Of a DNA stretch of 12,613 nucleotides, positions 1 to 7,754 are shown one piece after another. Origin of the DNA: an uncultured Prevotellaceae bacterium (GTDB lineage Bacteria > Bacteroidota > Bacteroidia > Bacteroidales > Bacteroidaceae); assembly GCA_902477365.1 (NCBI GenBank), contig CABSGW010000056.1, positions 1 to 12,613 on the forward strand. Direction: 5' to 3'. A model generated the notes under the pieces. That model was not told where the DNA came from and searched no databases. It worked only from the letters and a program-made list of their open reading frames with translations. Every line of letters starts with the position of its first letter. Positions within the stretch are counted from its first letter, which is position 1. The translations under genes were made by a program, and so were the position numbers.

Positions 1-758
1 AGGACCAGATGGTATCGCCTTCTGATTCGATGTTGATCGCTGGAGGGAGTGAAGAACGTCGCCGTTTTATGGATGTCGTGATTTCGCAGTATGATAGTGC
101 GTATCTCGATGGACTCATACGATACAATCATGCTTGTCAGCAGCGCAATGCTCTCTTAAAACAAGAAGAAGAGCCAGACTTAGGTATGTTGTCAGTCTAT
201 GAAGAAATGATGGCGGTGGAAGGAGAACGCATCTATGCTAAGCGCAATGACTTCGTAGAGCGTTTTGTGCCTATTTTTCAATCTTTTTATCAGTATATAT
301 CGGAAGGAAAGGAAGCGATAAATCTTTCATATCTATCACATTGTCAGCGTGGCCCTTTGTTGGACGTTATTCAACGGGACAGATTTAAAGATCGTGCTAT
401 GGGATATTCCTTACATGGTATTCATAAAGATGAACTGGAAATGCGTTTAGGAGGGTTTCCTATAAAGCGCGAAGGCTCACAAGGTCAGAGTAAAACCTTT
501 TTGATTGCGCTGAAATTAGCTCAATTCGATTTTTTGAAGCGTACGGGACGGCGAACAATTCCTCTACTGTTGCTAGATGATATCTTTGATAAACTGGATG
601 CTCGTCGTGTGGAGCAGATCATACGTCTGGTATCAGGGAACGATTTTGGTCAAATCTTTATTACGGATACAAATCGCGATCATTTGGATAAAATTCTGGA
701 AACAACAAAACAGGATTATCACGTATTTACCGTAAGGGGAGGAGAAGTGGTAGAATGA
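1..758 (+). CDS. recF: DNA replication and repair protein RecF, 3' part
   Basis: RecF is an SMC/ABC-type ATPase that binds gapped DNA and, with RecO and RecR, helps load RecA at stalled forks. The gene enters from the left edge with its frame already open (first whole codon at 3), so the N-terminal third, including the Walker A motif, lies outside. Visible are the family segment SPSDSMLIAGGSEERRRF near the start, the ABC signature in SQGQSKTFLIALKLAQ (bases about 477-525), and Walker B plus D-loop in PLLLLDDIFDKLD (about 561-599). The ATG at 9 is an internal methionine, not the start. The stop overlaps the next start as ATGA (755-758), which implies translational coupling with the DUF721 gene, a common pairing in Bacteroidetes. 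Identification is firm; only completeness is limited. Confidence 0.95.
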   Translation, partial: DQMVSPSDSMLIAGGSEERRRFMDVVISQYDSAYLDGLIRYNHACQQRNALLKQEEEPDLGMLSVYEEMMAVEGERIYAKRNDFVERFVPIFQSFYQYISEGKEAINLSYLSHCQRGPLLDVIQRDRFKDRAMGYSLHGIHKDELEMRLGGFPIKREGSQGQSKTFLIALKLAQFDFLKRTGRRTIPLLLLDDIFDKLDARRVEQIIRLVSGNDFGQIFITDTNRDHLDKILETTKQDYHVFTVRGGEVVE

Positions 759-1045
759 GGCGTAGGAATACCGAAGAGCTAGATGCTGTTTTAGGGCGTT
801 TTTTACGACAGGAAGGATTAGAGACGCCGCTTAATGAATACCGATTGATTCAGGCTTGGCCTGAGATGGTAGGGAATACCATTGCGCGTTATACGGCTTC
901 TATCCGAATTTATAATCAAGTACTTTATGTTCAATTAAGTTCTCCTGCATTGCGTGAGAATTTGATTATGGAGCGCAAATTATTGGTAAAGCGTTTGAAT
1001 GCGTGTGTCGGTGCACAAGTCATTACAGATATCGTATTTCGTTAA
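755..1045 (+). CDS. DUF721 / DciA-like protein
   Basis: This 96-residue protein has the DUF721 pattern: an N-terminal helix (RNTEELDAVLGRFLRQ), a central RLIQAWPEMVGNTIARYTASIRI segment split around the conserved Trp-Pro, then a beta strand LYVQLSSPALRENL followed by a lysine-rich helix and a final ITDIVF strand. DUF721 includes DciA, which helps load the replicative helicase DnaB in bacteria that lack DnaC. This short form is essentially the KH-like domain alone, and whether it loads helicase in Bacteroidetes is inference. It overlaps recF by four bases (ATGA), so it is co-transcribed with a replication and repair gene, which fits the role. Its stop is only three bases from the stop of the convergent gene at 1049. 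Confidence 0.85.
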   Translation: MRRRNTEELDAVLGRFLRQEGLETPLNEYRLIQAWPEMVGNTIARYTASIRIYNQVLYVQLSSPALRENLIMERKLLVKRLNACVGAQVITDIVFR

Positions 1046-1048
1046 AGT

Positions 1049-1603
1049 TTAATCAGTTCGTTCTGTATAAGTGAGCACTTCGTCCATCGGGATATCGAAA
1101 TCCTCAACAGGTAGTTGTCTGATGTATTGGTAATCAAAACAAATCCCTATTTTATAGAGATTGTTGGGCATCTTGCGTAACAATCTGTCATAGTAGCCTT
1201 TTCCTCTCCCCAATCGGTTCTTGTCCGCATCAAAAGCGACTCCTGGTATAATTGCTAATGTAATCTTATTCCACTCTTGAAATAAGGGAGTAGTGGGCTC
1301 TTTAATGTTGAAGCGGCCTGTTTTTAGAGATGATTCTCCTTGATATAAGTGCAACTCCAGATCATCGCCGCATACCACTGGTAATACGATTTGTTTCTGA
1401 TGACTCCATTTACGGATAAACTCTGCTGTTTGAACTTCATCGGGTAGCGAGTGGTATAATAATACGATGGTCGCACTTTGGAATAATGGATGAAGTTCTA
1501 ATGTCGAAAGAATATTCGTTGATTGTTTGGATCGTTGTTCAATAGAGAGGACTTTTTTCTTTTCTTGAATGTATTTCCTCCAGCCTCTTTTGTCAAGTTG
1601 CAT
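1049..1603 (-). CDS. 5-formyltetrahydrofolate cyclo-ligase
   Basis: The enzyme (methenyltetrahydrofolate synthetase, YgfA/MTHFS family) uses ATP to convert 5-formyl-THF to 5,10-methenyl-THF, returning a stored folate to one-carbon metabolism in the cytosol. The 184-residue length is typical. The N-terminus has the basic helix with a KRGWRKYIQEKK pattern, and the family signature GVAFD followed by RLGRGKGYYDRLL lies at residues 121-142 and binds ATP and folate. The ATG at 1603 lies inside the end of the upstream protease gene (11-base overlap), so it is the last gene of the dcp-dCMP deaminase-ctpA transcript. 5-formyl-THF is formed as a side reaction of serine hydroxymethyltransferase, whose gene lies at the other end of this window. 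Confidence 0.93.
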   Translation of the reverse strand: MQLDKRGWRKYIQEKKKVLSIEQRSKQSTNILSTLELHPLFQSATIVLLYHSLPDEVQTAEFIRKWSHQKQIVLPVVCGDDLELHLYQGESSLKTGRFNIKEPTTPLFQEWNKITLAIIPGVAFDADKNRLGRGKGYYDRLLRKMPNNLYKIGICFDYQYIRQLPVEDFDIPMDEVLTYTERTD

Positions 1604-3239
1604 TTTTTTGTTGTTCTTCTGTTTTTGTGGGGAATGATTTCCCCTCTTTTAGTATTTCAATGGCTCTGAGTACGCAAGGATCGCTTTCGTTAGCAAACTG
1701 AATGGCTGCTTCTTTTTCCAGTAAGTCGTTGATTATATTTGCAAATAGAAATTCTTCAAATAGCTTGTACGACTTGCGTAACATGAGATTTCGTTTCTTC
1801 ATCCCATTCTGTTCAGCAAAAGCACTCAGTTTTTCAGGTAAACGTTGTTCTTTTAAATATCCAACGAGGTCTTTGTAATTTGTAAACTCATTCAGTTTTT
1901 TGCGATTTGCGTCTACATAGAGATAGGCATATTGAAAGATGAATCCACGCAAATTTGCTTCTTGAAAATAAGAGGTAACTCCCAATGTGTCGTCAGGAAT
2001 GAAAATATCAGGCATGATTCCTCCACCTCCATATACCGGTCTTCCTATCCGGGTCTTATATTGTTGCCCTTTCATTTGGATACTGTCTTGCGAGTAGAAT
2101 TCTCCATGACGGGCACGATTTAAAATGTCCATGTCATAGTCCTCTTTGTCTCCTTGTATGTAGGGTTTTTGCAAGCATCTTCCCGAAGGGGTGTAATAAC
2201 GTGCCACCGTAAGTCTCAGCATGCTTCCATCCCGGAATTCTATAGGCTCTTGTACCAGTCCTTTACCAAAAGAACGGCGTCCGATGATAGTTCCTCTGTC
2301 GTTATCTTGAATGGCACCGGCAAAAATTTCACTAGCTGATGCTGATGCTTCGTCAATGAGAACCACCAGTGGTAATGTCTGGTATGAACCGCGTCCTTCA
2401 CTGCGGAATTCTTCGCGGGGGGAATTCCGCCCTTCGGTATATAGTACCAAACGGTCTTTCGGTAAAAATTCGTAGGCCATCTGAATTGCCGGTTGCATAA
2501 AGCCTCCTCCGTTATGTCTCAAATCAATAACTAATCCCTTAAAGCCTTTATGGTTGAGCTTTGCCAAGGATGCCAACAGTTCCGGGTATGTTGTGTTACT
2601 AAAACTATTGATTTTGATATATCCGGTCTGCTCGTTCAACATGTAGCTTGCAGCAATACTCTTTACGGGAATGTCTCCACGCACAATTTTGTAGGTCAGT
2701 GTCTTAGGAATGCCAGCTCGTTTTACGCCTATTTTTACTTCCGAGTTTTTAGGTCCTTTTAGTTTTCGTGTTGCTTCGTCATTGGTAATTTGTTTACCGA
2801 CGAATGGTTTTCCGTCAATAGCCACAATACGGTCACCAGCTTTTAAGCCACTTTCGTCAGATGGTCCGCCTTTGATGACATTGATAACGCGGATTGTATC
2901 TTTATATAAGGTGAATGTTACACCGATACCCGAAAAACTTCCTTTCAGGTCTTTCATGCTTTCTTCCACGTCTTTGGCGCTCACGTATGCAGAATGAGGA
3001 TCAAGTTCGTTCAGAATTTGAGGCATTGCTTTTTCTACAAGTTCCGACATTTTTACATCGTCAACATATTGTGCGTCGATGATGTGCAATAAGTCATTTA
3101 GTTTATTGCTTGATGTGTTAATGATACTCAGTCTGTTTCCTGAAAAATGTTTCGCATAGAAAGTACCAATCAAGATTCCTCCAATAGCACTAAGCGCAAC
3201 AATTAAGGGGATGAAACGTGACGAACGGTTTTTACTCAT
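1593..3239 (-). CDS. S41 family C-terminal processing peptidase (CtpA/Prc-like)
   Basis: A serine protease that cleaves C-terminal tails of envelope proteins. The 548 residues show an uncleaved signal anchor (hydrophobic residues about 9-28), a linker helix, a PDZ domain (about 100-185, with FSGIGVTF and GLKAGDRIVAIDG), and the S41 catalytic core. The core contains GYIKINSF, VIDLRHNGGG at 237-245, the nucleophile Ser303 in ASASASEIFAGA, and the general base Lys326 in RRSFGKG. A basic, Lys/Glu-rich C-terminal extension of about 130 residues is usual for Bacteroidetes members. It should face the periplasm. It follows the dCMP deaminase gene by 40 bases and overlaps the folate gene by 11. The family assignment is secure; its substrates are unknown. 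Confidence 0.94.
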   Translation of the reverse strand: MSKNRSSRFIPLIVALSAIGGILIGTFYAKHFSGNRLSIINTSSNKLNDLLHIIDAQYVDDVKMSELVEKAMPQILNELDPHSAYVSAKDVEESMKDLKGSFSGIGVTFTLYKDTIRVINVIKGGPSDESGLKAGDRIVAIDGKPFVGKQITNDEATRKLKGPKNSEVKIGVKRAGIPKTLTYKIVRGDIPVKSIAASYMLNEQTGYIKINSFSNTTYPELLASLAKLNHKGFKGLVIDLRHNGGGFMQPAIQMAYEFLPKDRLVLYTEGRNSPREEFRSEGRGSYQTLPLVVLIDEASASASEIFAGAIQDNDRGTIIGRRSFGKGLVQEPIEFRDGSMLRLTVARYYTPSGRCLQKPYIQGDKEDYDMDILNRARHGEFYSQDSIQMKGQQYKTRIGRPVYGGGGIMPDIFIPDDTLGVTSYFQEANLRGFIFQYAYLYVDANRKKLNEFTNYKDLVGYLKEQRLPEKLSAFAEQNGMKKRNLMLRKSYKLFEEFLFANIINDLLEKEAAIQFANESDPCVLRAIEILKEGKSFPTKTEEQQKNAT

Positions 3240-3279
3240 ATTACAAGTTTTACGTTGTGGGCTATTTAAAGATTACTAG

Positions 3280-3723
3280 TTAAATGGATGATGTGTCCGG
3301 GTCTATATGCGTCACTTCTATTCCGGCACGTTTCATGAGTTCTATACCATCTTCCAAGCGGTAATGTTCGGCATAGATCACACGTTTGATACCCGCTTGA
3401 ATGATTAGTTTTGCACATTCAATACAGGGTGAAGCAGTTACATAGAGGGTTGCACCATCACTATTATTATTCGATCTGGCTATTTTGGTAATTGCATTGG
3501 CTTCGGCATGCAATACGTAAGGCTTAGTCAAATTGTTATTATCTTCACATTGGTTCTCGAAACCAGATGGTGTACCGTTATATCCATCGCTAATGATCAT
3601 TTTATCTTTGACAATCAATGCACCAACTTGCCTGCGCAGGCAATATGAATTTTCAGCCCAAATACGCGCCATACGCAGATAGCGAATGTCCAGTTCGTGT
3701 TGTTTTTTAGGAGAAATTTCCAT
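3280..3723 (-). CDS. dCMP deaminase (zinc-dependent cytidine/deoxycytidylate deaminase family)
   Basis: Converts dCMP to dUMP, feeding thymidylate synthesis. The 147-residue protein has the complete zinc site: His72 and the catalytic Glu74 in HAEANAI, and Cys100/Cys103 in SPCIECAKLII. The substrate-loop segment NGTPSGF (about 49-55) is typical of deoxycytidylate deaminases, also called ComEB-like. An additional Cys/His-rich stretch (QCEDNNN) lies before the active site, as in dCTP-regulated members, but I cannot say whether this enzyme is allosteric. The ATG at 3723 lies 17 bases inside the end of the peptidase gene, so the two are translated from one mRNA. Tetrahydrofolate links it to the cyclo-ligase two genes downstream, because thymidylate synthase uses both dUMP and a folate. 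Confidence 0.92.
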   Translation of the reverse strand: MEISPKKQHELDIRYLRMARIWAENSYCLRRQVGALIVKDKMIISDGYNGTPSGFENQCEDNNNLTKPYVLHAEANAITKIARSNNNSDGATLYVTASPCIECAKLIIQAGIKRVIYAEHYRLEDGIELMKRAGIEVTHIDPDTSSI

Positions 3724-5800
3724 GATTGATTTGTTTAGCAGGGTCTATTCCGTTGCGTTCTAACAAGGCTGCAATACCTGGCTTTTGTCCGCGAAAACGT
3801 TTATATAACGTCATCGGATGTTCTGTTCCTCCTTTGGAGAGGATGCACTCACGAAAACGTTGTGCGGTTTGTTTGTTGAAGATACCTTCTGCCTTAAACA
3901 TCGAGAATGCGTCTGCATCCAGTACTTCTGCCCATTTGTAACTATAATAGCCAGCGGCATATCCTCCGGACATGATGTGCCCGAATTGTGTCGTCATACA
4001 GGTATCGGTACGCTGCTCCGACAAGATGGCTTTTTGCCATGCTGCTTTTTCAAATGGGATAATGGCTTCCTCAAAGGCGTCTTCCAATGTGTAATAAGCC
4101 ATGTCTAAAAGTCCTAGACTAACTTGCCTCATACATGCATAAGCCGCATTAAAGTTCCGGCTATCCCGAATCCTTTTAATAAGTTCGTCTGGTATTGGTT
4201 CACCCGTTTGATAATGGAACGCAAAAGTTTGCAGGAACTCTTTTTCTGTCACATAATTTTCCATGAACTGAGACGGAAGTTCTACGAAATCCCAATAAAC
4301 GTTTGTACCGCTTAGGGATACAAAGCGCGTATTGGCAAAGATACCATGCAAGGCGTGGCCAAACTCATGTAGAAACGTTTCAACCTCTCCTAATGTAAGC
4401 AAAGCGGGCTTTGTCTCGGTTGGTTTGGTAAAGTTCATTATCAATGATACATGTGGTCGGTGGTTTATGCCCTTGTCGTCAATCCACTGATCTTTGTAGC
4501 TGGTCATCCATGCACCACCTTGTTTTCCACTGCGTGGATGGAAATCGGTATATAGGATGGCTAAATAACTACCATCCGCATCATATACTTCATAAACTGT
4601 CACATCCGGATGGTAAACCTGTATATCGGTGTTTTCCTTGAATGTGATACCATATAATCGGGTTGCTAGTCCGAACACTCCTTTTTTGACGTTTGAGAGC
4701 TCAAAATAAGGACGTAACATCTCCGCATCCAAATTATATTTTTCGAGTTGCAATTTATGCGAATAGTAAGCTGTGTCCCATGGTTCCAGTTTAAAGTCAT
4801 CTCCTTCAGTTTTATGTGCTATTTGTTCAATGTCTCTCAACTCCTCCAAAGCAGGCTGCTTGTATGCATCAATGAGTTGGTCAAATAACTGGTAGACATT
4901 TTTACTGTTTTCGGCCATGCGACGTTTCAATACATAATCTGCATAGGTTTTGTAACCCAGCAGCTGAGCTATTTCTCTGCGAATATTAACCAATCGGTTT
5001 ACAACGGCAAAATTGTTATATTCATTATCGTGCGTGCATTTTGTGTTGTATGCCATATACAATTGCTTCCGCAGTTCACGGTTGTCTGCATACGTCATGA
5101 ATGGAGAATAACTGGGGGCATGTAAGGTGAAACACCATCCGGATTGATTTTTTTCTTTAGCTGTTAATGCCGCTTGTTCTATTTGAGTTTCGGGTAATCC
5201 GGACAATTGTTGCTCGTCTGTCAAGCACAAAGTGAAGTTATTCGTTTCTTTCAGGTTGTTTTGCGAGAATTGTAATGTGAGGGCTGTAGCTTCTTTGGAC
5301 AAAGCACGTAGCTTTTCTTTTTGCATGTCGTCTAGTCCAGCTCCGCTACGGATAAAACCCTCATACGTCTTGTCCAATAACATTTGTTCTTCCGGTGTGA
5401 GCGTAGGATGTTGTTCATAGACGGCTTTGACGCGTTGAAAGAGTTTCTCGTTAAGTGTGATGTTATTGGCATGCTCTGACATTATAGGAGCCATTTTTTG
5501 CGCCAATTCATCCATGGCATCATTGGTCTCAGCACTTAGTAGATTATAAAATGCAGTAGATACACGGTTCAACACTTCTCCAGTGTGTTCCATTGCTTCA
5601 ATGGTGTTTGCAAATGTCGGTGATTCCGGATTATTGACAATTTTGTCAATTTCTTCATCCTCCAATCGGATTCCTTCCAGCATGGCCGGTTCATAATCTT
5701 CAAATTTAATTTGACCGAAAGGAATTGTTTCGTGTATTGTGTTGAAAGGAGCTAAGAAAATATTCTGATGTAGCTTCTCTTTGTTATCTTTTGTGTTCAT
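3707..5800 (-). CDS. dcp: M3 family zinc oligopeptidase, peptidyl-dipeptidase Dcp type
   Basis: A thimet-type metallopeptidase that hydrolyses short peptides; Dcp removes C-terminal dipeptides. I chose the ATG at 5800 (697 residues), since the 12 upstream in-frame codons are unlike the family and would overlap the probable promoter. The N-terminal LAPFNTIHETIPFG segment is the usual start of the family. The zinc site is HEFGH (His478, Glu479, His482) with the third ligand Glu507 in DFVELPSQ, and SGGYAAGYYSYKW near the C-terminus is the substrate-contact region. There is no signal peptide or lipobox, so it is probably cytosolic and recycles peptides. It is the first gene of a four-gene transcript. 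The alternative oligopeptidase A subtype is possible; the M3 assignment itself is certain. Confidence 0.93.
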   Translation of the reverse strand: MNTKDNKEKLHQNIFLAPFNTIHETIPFGQIKFEDYEPAMLEGIRLEDEEIDKIVNNPESPTFANTIEAMEHTGEVLNRVSTAFYNLLSAETNDAMDELAQKMAPIMSEHANNITLNEKLFQRVKAVYEQHPTLTPEEQMLLDKTYEGFIRSGAGLDDMQKEKLRALSKEATALTLQFSQNNLKETNNFTLCLTDEQQLSGLPETQIEQAALTAKEKNQSGWCFTLHAPSYSPFMTYADNRELRKQLYMAYNTKCTHDNEYNNFAVVNRLVNIRREIAQLLGYKTYADYVLKRRMAENSKNVYQLFDQLIDAYKQPALEELRDIEQIAHKTEGDDFKLEPWDTAYYSHKLQLEKYNLDAEMLRPYFELSNVKKGVFGLATRLYGITFKENTDIQVYHPDVTVYEVYDADGSYLAILYTDFHPRSGKQGGAWMTSYKDQWIDDKGINHRPHVSLIMNFTKPTETKPALLTLGEVETFLHEFGHALHGIFANTRFVSLSGTNVYWDFVELPSQFMENYVTEKEFLQTFAFHYQTGEPIPDELIKRIRDSRNFNAAYACMRQVSLGLLDMAYYTLEDAFEEAIIPFEKAAWQKAILSEQRTDTCMTTQFGHIMSGGYAAGYYSYKWAEVLDADAFSMFKAEGIFNKQTAQRFRECILSKGGTEHPMTLYKRFRGQKPGIAALLERNGIDPAKQINHGNFS

Positions 5801-5825
5801 ACGGTTGTTCTGTCTGTTTGAGTTA

Positions 5826-5833
5826 CAAAAGTA
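5826..5833 (-). promoter_or_regulatory. Probable promoter -7 element for the dcp operon
   Basis: Read on the minus strand this is TACTTTTG, an exact match to the Bacteroidetes -7 consensus TAnnTTTG. It lies 25 bases before the chosen dcp ATG, which leaves a short leader of roughly 20 bases. A TTTG occurs further upstream (5862-5865) but at 28 bases, too far for the usual -33 element, so this promoter is weaker than the one at 11102. The 13 bases 5825-5837 are identical to those at 11101-11113. Confidence 0.55.
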
Positions 5834-5993
5834 CAATAATTTTGCGGCCTAAAAGGATTTTCAAATATGTAAGATTATATGTTTTTGGTTGTTTTAAGAC
5901 GGTTTGTTCAATTTGTCTCAAAGTCATCTAGTACATCTGTACTTCCATTGGCTTGTTTTGAGAAAATGGTAGGAATATTTACCCTCTTAAATC

Positions 5994-6014
5994 ATTGATC
6001 GTCTGTGTATCAAT
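5994..6014 (-). other. Short inverted repeat just after the Crp/Fnr gene
   Basis: ATTGAT and ATCAAT arms of six bases are separated by nine bases and begin eight bases beyond the stop codon of the regulator gene. The repeat may be a weak transcript end for the seven-gene operon, but there is no clear U-tract on the minus-strand transcript and the stem is AT-rich. The half-sites resemble Fnr half-sites (TTGAT/ATCAA), yet the spacing is nine or more instead of four. The rest of 5837-6022 shows only the small palindrome at 5930-5943. Confidence 0.25.
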
Positions 6015-6022
6015 ATAGCTGG

Positions 6023-6706
6023 TTACTTCATGTTGTAATGCTGTAACAGATTTTCAAAAGCTGGGATAAATATTTGCTTCCGTTCAATTTCCAGCAAACC
6101 CTGTTCGCACATTTCGTGCAACATACGCGAGACATTAAGGCGTGTTTCTCCAAGTTGGTCGGCCAAGTCGTTCATGCGGATTTGGAGAGTCTTTTCTCCT
6201 GCAGGTTTGATTGACCGTGCCTGGACAAAATGGATGAATCTTCCTTGAATCGTTGACGGCTGTTTTTTCCTCAGTAAGCGTTGCGATTGTTGTATATGCG
6301 TGCTGAGTAAGTTTAACAGGTTAAAGCGAAACACATCATACATAAAGAACTGTTCAACAATGGCTTTCTTTTCGATGCGTAACAGGCTTGTTGTTGTCTT
6401 GGCTATATACGAACGTGTATAACGTGGATACAGTCCAAAAAGACTTTCAGGTTGTATGATGTTTTGTTGTTGGAATAGTTCTCTCAATATGTAACTATGG
6501 TCATTACTGATCATTTGAGCTGTAATGTCTCCCGATAGCGTGAAGATAAGTTGATTACAGGTTGTATCTTGCAAGGCAATTACAGCATTGGGCTGAACCT
6601 TTGCAAAATCCAATTTGGCTCTTAATGCAATATCATTTAATGCATCCTTTCCTAAGCCCTGAAACAGAGGAAGCTCTAAAAGTGTGTCGAAGAGCGTTAG
6701 CTTCAT
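6023..6706 (-). CDS. Crp/Fnr family transcriptional regulator
   Basis: The 227 residues have the Crp/Fnr layout: an N-terminal cyclic-nucleotide-binding-like beta roll (about 10-110), a long dimerisation helix (about 115-145), and a C-terminal winged helix-turn-helix (about 170-215) with the pattern MNDLADQLGETRLNVSRML. Only two cysteines are visible (DTTC and HEMC), so it lacks the N-terminal iron-sulfur cluster of true Fnr. The beta roll also lacks the Gly-Glu-Leu and Arg of the cAMP pocket, with PESLFGLYPRYTRSY in that region, so its signal is unknown. The gene starts three bases after ApbE and is last in a seven-gene operon. Control of that operon, including itself, is a reasonable inference but is not shown. 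Confidence 0.88.
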   Translation of the reverse strand: MKLTLFDTLLELPLFQGLGKDALNDIALRAKLDFAKVQPNAVIALQDTTCNQLIFTLSGDITAQMISNDHSYILRELFQQQNIIQPESLFGLYPRYTRSYIAKTTTSLLRIEKKAIVEQFFMYDVFRFNLLNLLSTHIQQSQRLLRKKQPSTIQGRFIHFVQARSIKPAGEKTLQIRMNDLADQLGETRLNVSRMLHEMCEQGLLEIERKQIFIPAFENLLQHYNMK

Positions 6707-6709
6707 GCG

Positions 6710-7744
6710 TTATGAATTGGATGTGGATACTAATTTATCGGTAAGCTGTGGACTGTTCCAAACACACATCTTTCCGTCTTTATCCGTATAAATAAAATAC
6801 GCTTGCAGATGAGGCTGTTTCAGCAATATTTTTTTTGCTTGTTCAAGCCCCATTACCATGAACGCAGTGGCATATGCATCAGCTTCGGCACAGGTAGGTG
6901 CTAATACTGTGGCAGAAAGTAGTGTATGCTCCACAGGATAACCCGTATGCGGGTTGATGGTATGGGCGTATTTCTGTCCCTCTTTATAGTAAAAGTTCCG
7001 ATAGTTACCACTTGTTGCCATCGCAATATTCTTTAATTCAATGATAGCTTGCAAATTCTTATTCGTATTCAGCGAGTCTTCAACGGGTTTGTTTATTCCT
7101 ATTTTCCAAGGCTTTTTTTGCGGATTTGTCCCATTTACAACCAGCTCTCCACCAATTTCTATCATAAAGTTCTGAACGCCCTGGCGCATAAACATCCTGG
7201 CAACCTGGTCGCATCCATATCCTTTGGCAATGGCACTACAGTCTATCATGGTGTTTGGATTTTGTTTTTTTATCCGATTGTTTTCTAAGGTTACTTTCTG
7301 GTAACCAATGGTTTCAAGCATACTGTCTATTCGTTCGGGGGTAATTGTTTGTTTATGCTTAAAACCAAATCCCCATGCGTTTACTAAAGGAGCTACTGTA
7401 ATGTCGAAAGCACCGTCCGTTTCTTGTGCGATGTGCTGTGAGAGCCGAAAAACTTCTCGGAACAATGTGTCGGTGTCAACCGGAACATTTTCATTGATGG
7501 CTGTTATGATGCTGGTTTTATTGAATGGCGACAGCGAATTGTTGACCCTGCTTAATTCGGAAAGAATACTGTCAGTCAATTCTTTCTTACTTTGGTAGGT
7601 GATGTGGTAGGTTGTCCCAAATACTTGTCCTTCAGTTTTATGGAATATACTACCAGCTTGATGGTGGTGTATTGTCCAGACACTTCCGATTACTAAAAAC
7701 AGGAGAAAAATGATTTTCCAAGATGATATAGCTTTTTTTTTCAT
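6710..7744 (-). CDS. apbE: FAD:protein FMN transferase ApbE, membrane-anchored
   Basis: ApbE moves FMN from FAD onto a Ser/Thr of periplasmic-side proteins such as the NqrB/NqrC and RnfD/RnfG subunits, using Mg2+. The ATG at 7744 gives 344 residues; an in-frame TTG two codons earlier is a less likely start. A single hydrophobic segment (about 10-26) without a lipobox cysteine suggests a signal anchor. Family motifs, numbered from the TTG, are FGTTYHITY (44-52), DGAFDITVAPLVNAWGFG (112-129), DCSAIAKGYG (170-179), EIGGELVVNG (198-207), and the metal-site segment TCAEADAYATAFMVMG (286-301). All catalytic motifs appear intact. It sits between the MntP-like gene and the regulator. No target flavoprotein is encoded in the window. 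Confidence 0.94.
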   Translation of the reverse strand: MKKKAISSWKIIFLLFLVIGSVWTIHHHQAGSIFHKTEGQVFGTTYHITYQSKKELTDSILSELSRVNNSLSPFNKTSIITAINENVPVDTDTLFREVFRLSQHIAQETDGAFDITVAPLVNAWGFGFKHKQTITPERIDSMLETIGYQKVTLENNRIKKQNPNTMIDCSAIAKGYGCDQVARMFMRQGVQNFMIEIGGELVVNGTNPQKKPWKIGINKPVEDSLNTNKNLQAIIELKNIAMATSGNYRNFYYKEGQKYAHTINPHTGYPVEHTLLSATVLAPTCAEADAYATAFMVMGLEQAKKILLKQPHLQAYFIYTDKDGKMCVWNSPQLTDKLVSTSNS

Positions 7745-7754
7745 ATTCAATTCA

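Noticed and set aside
5801..5836. A start for the M3 peptidase 12 codons further upstream
   Set aside because: The extra residues (MYFCNSNRQNNR) have no family resemblance and would place the start codon almost on top of the probable -7 promoter element.
5994..6014. A true Fnr box downstream of the regulator gene
   Set aside because: The half-sites TTGAT and ATCAA are separated by far more than the four bases of a real Fnr site, and the site is after, not before, the gene.
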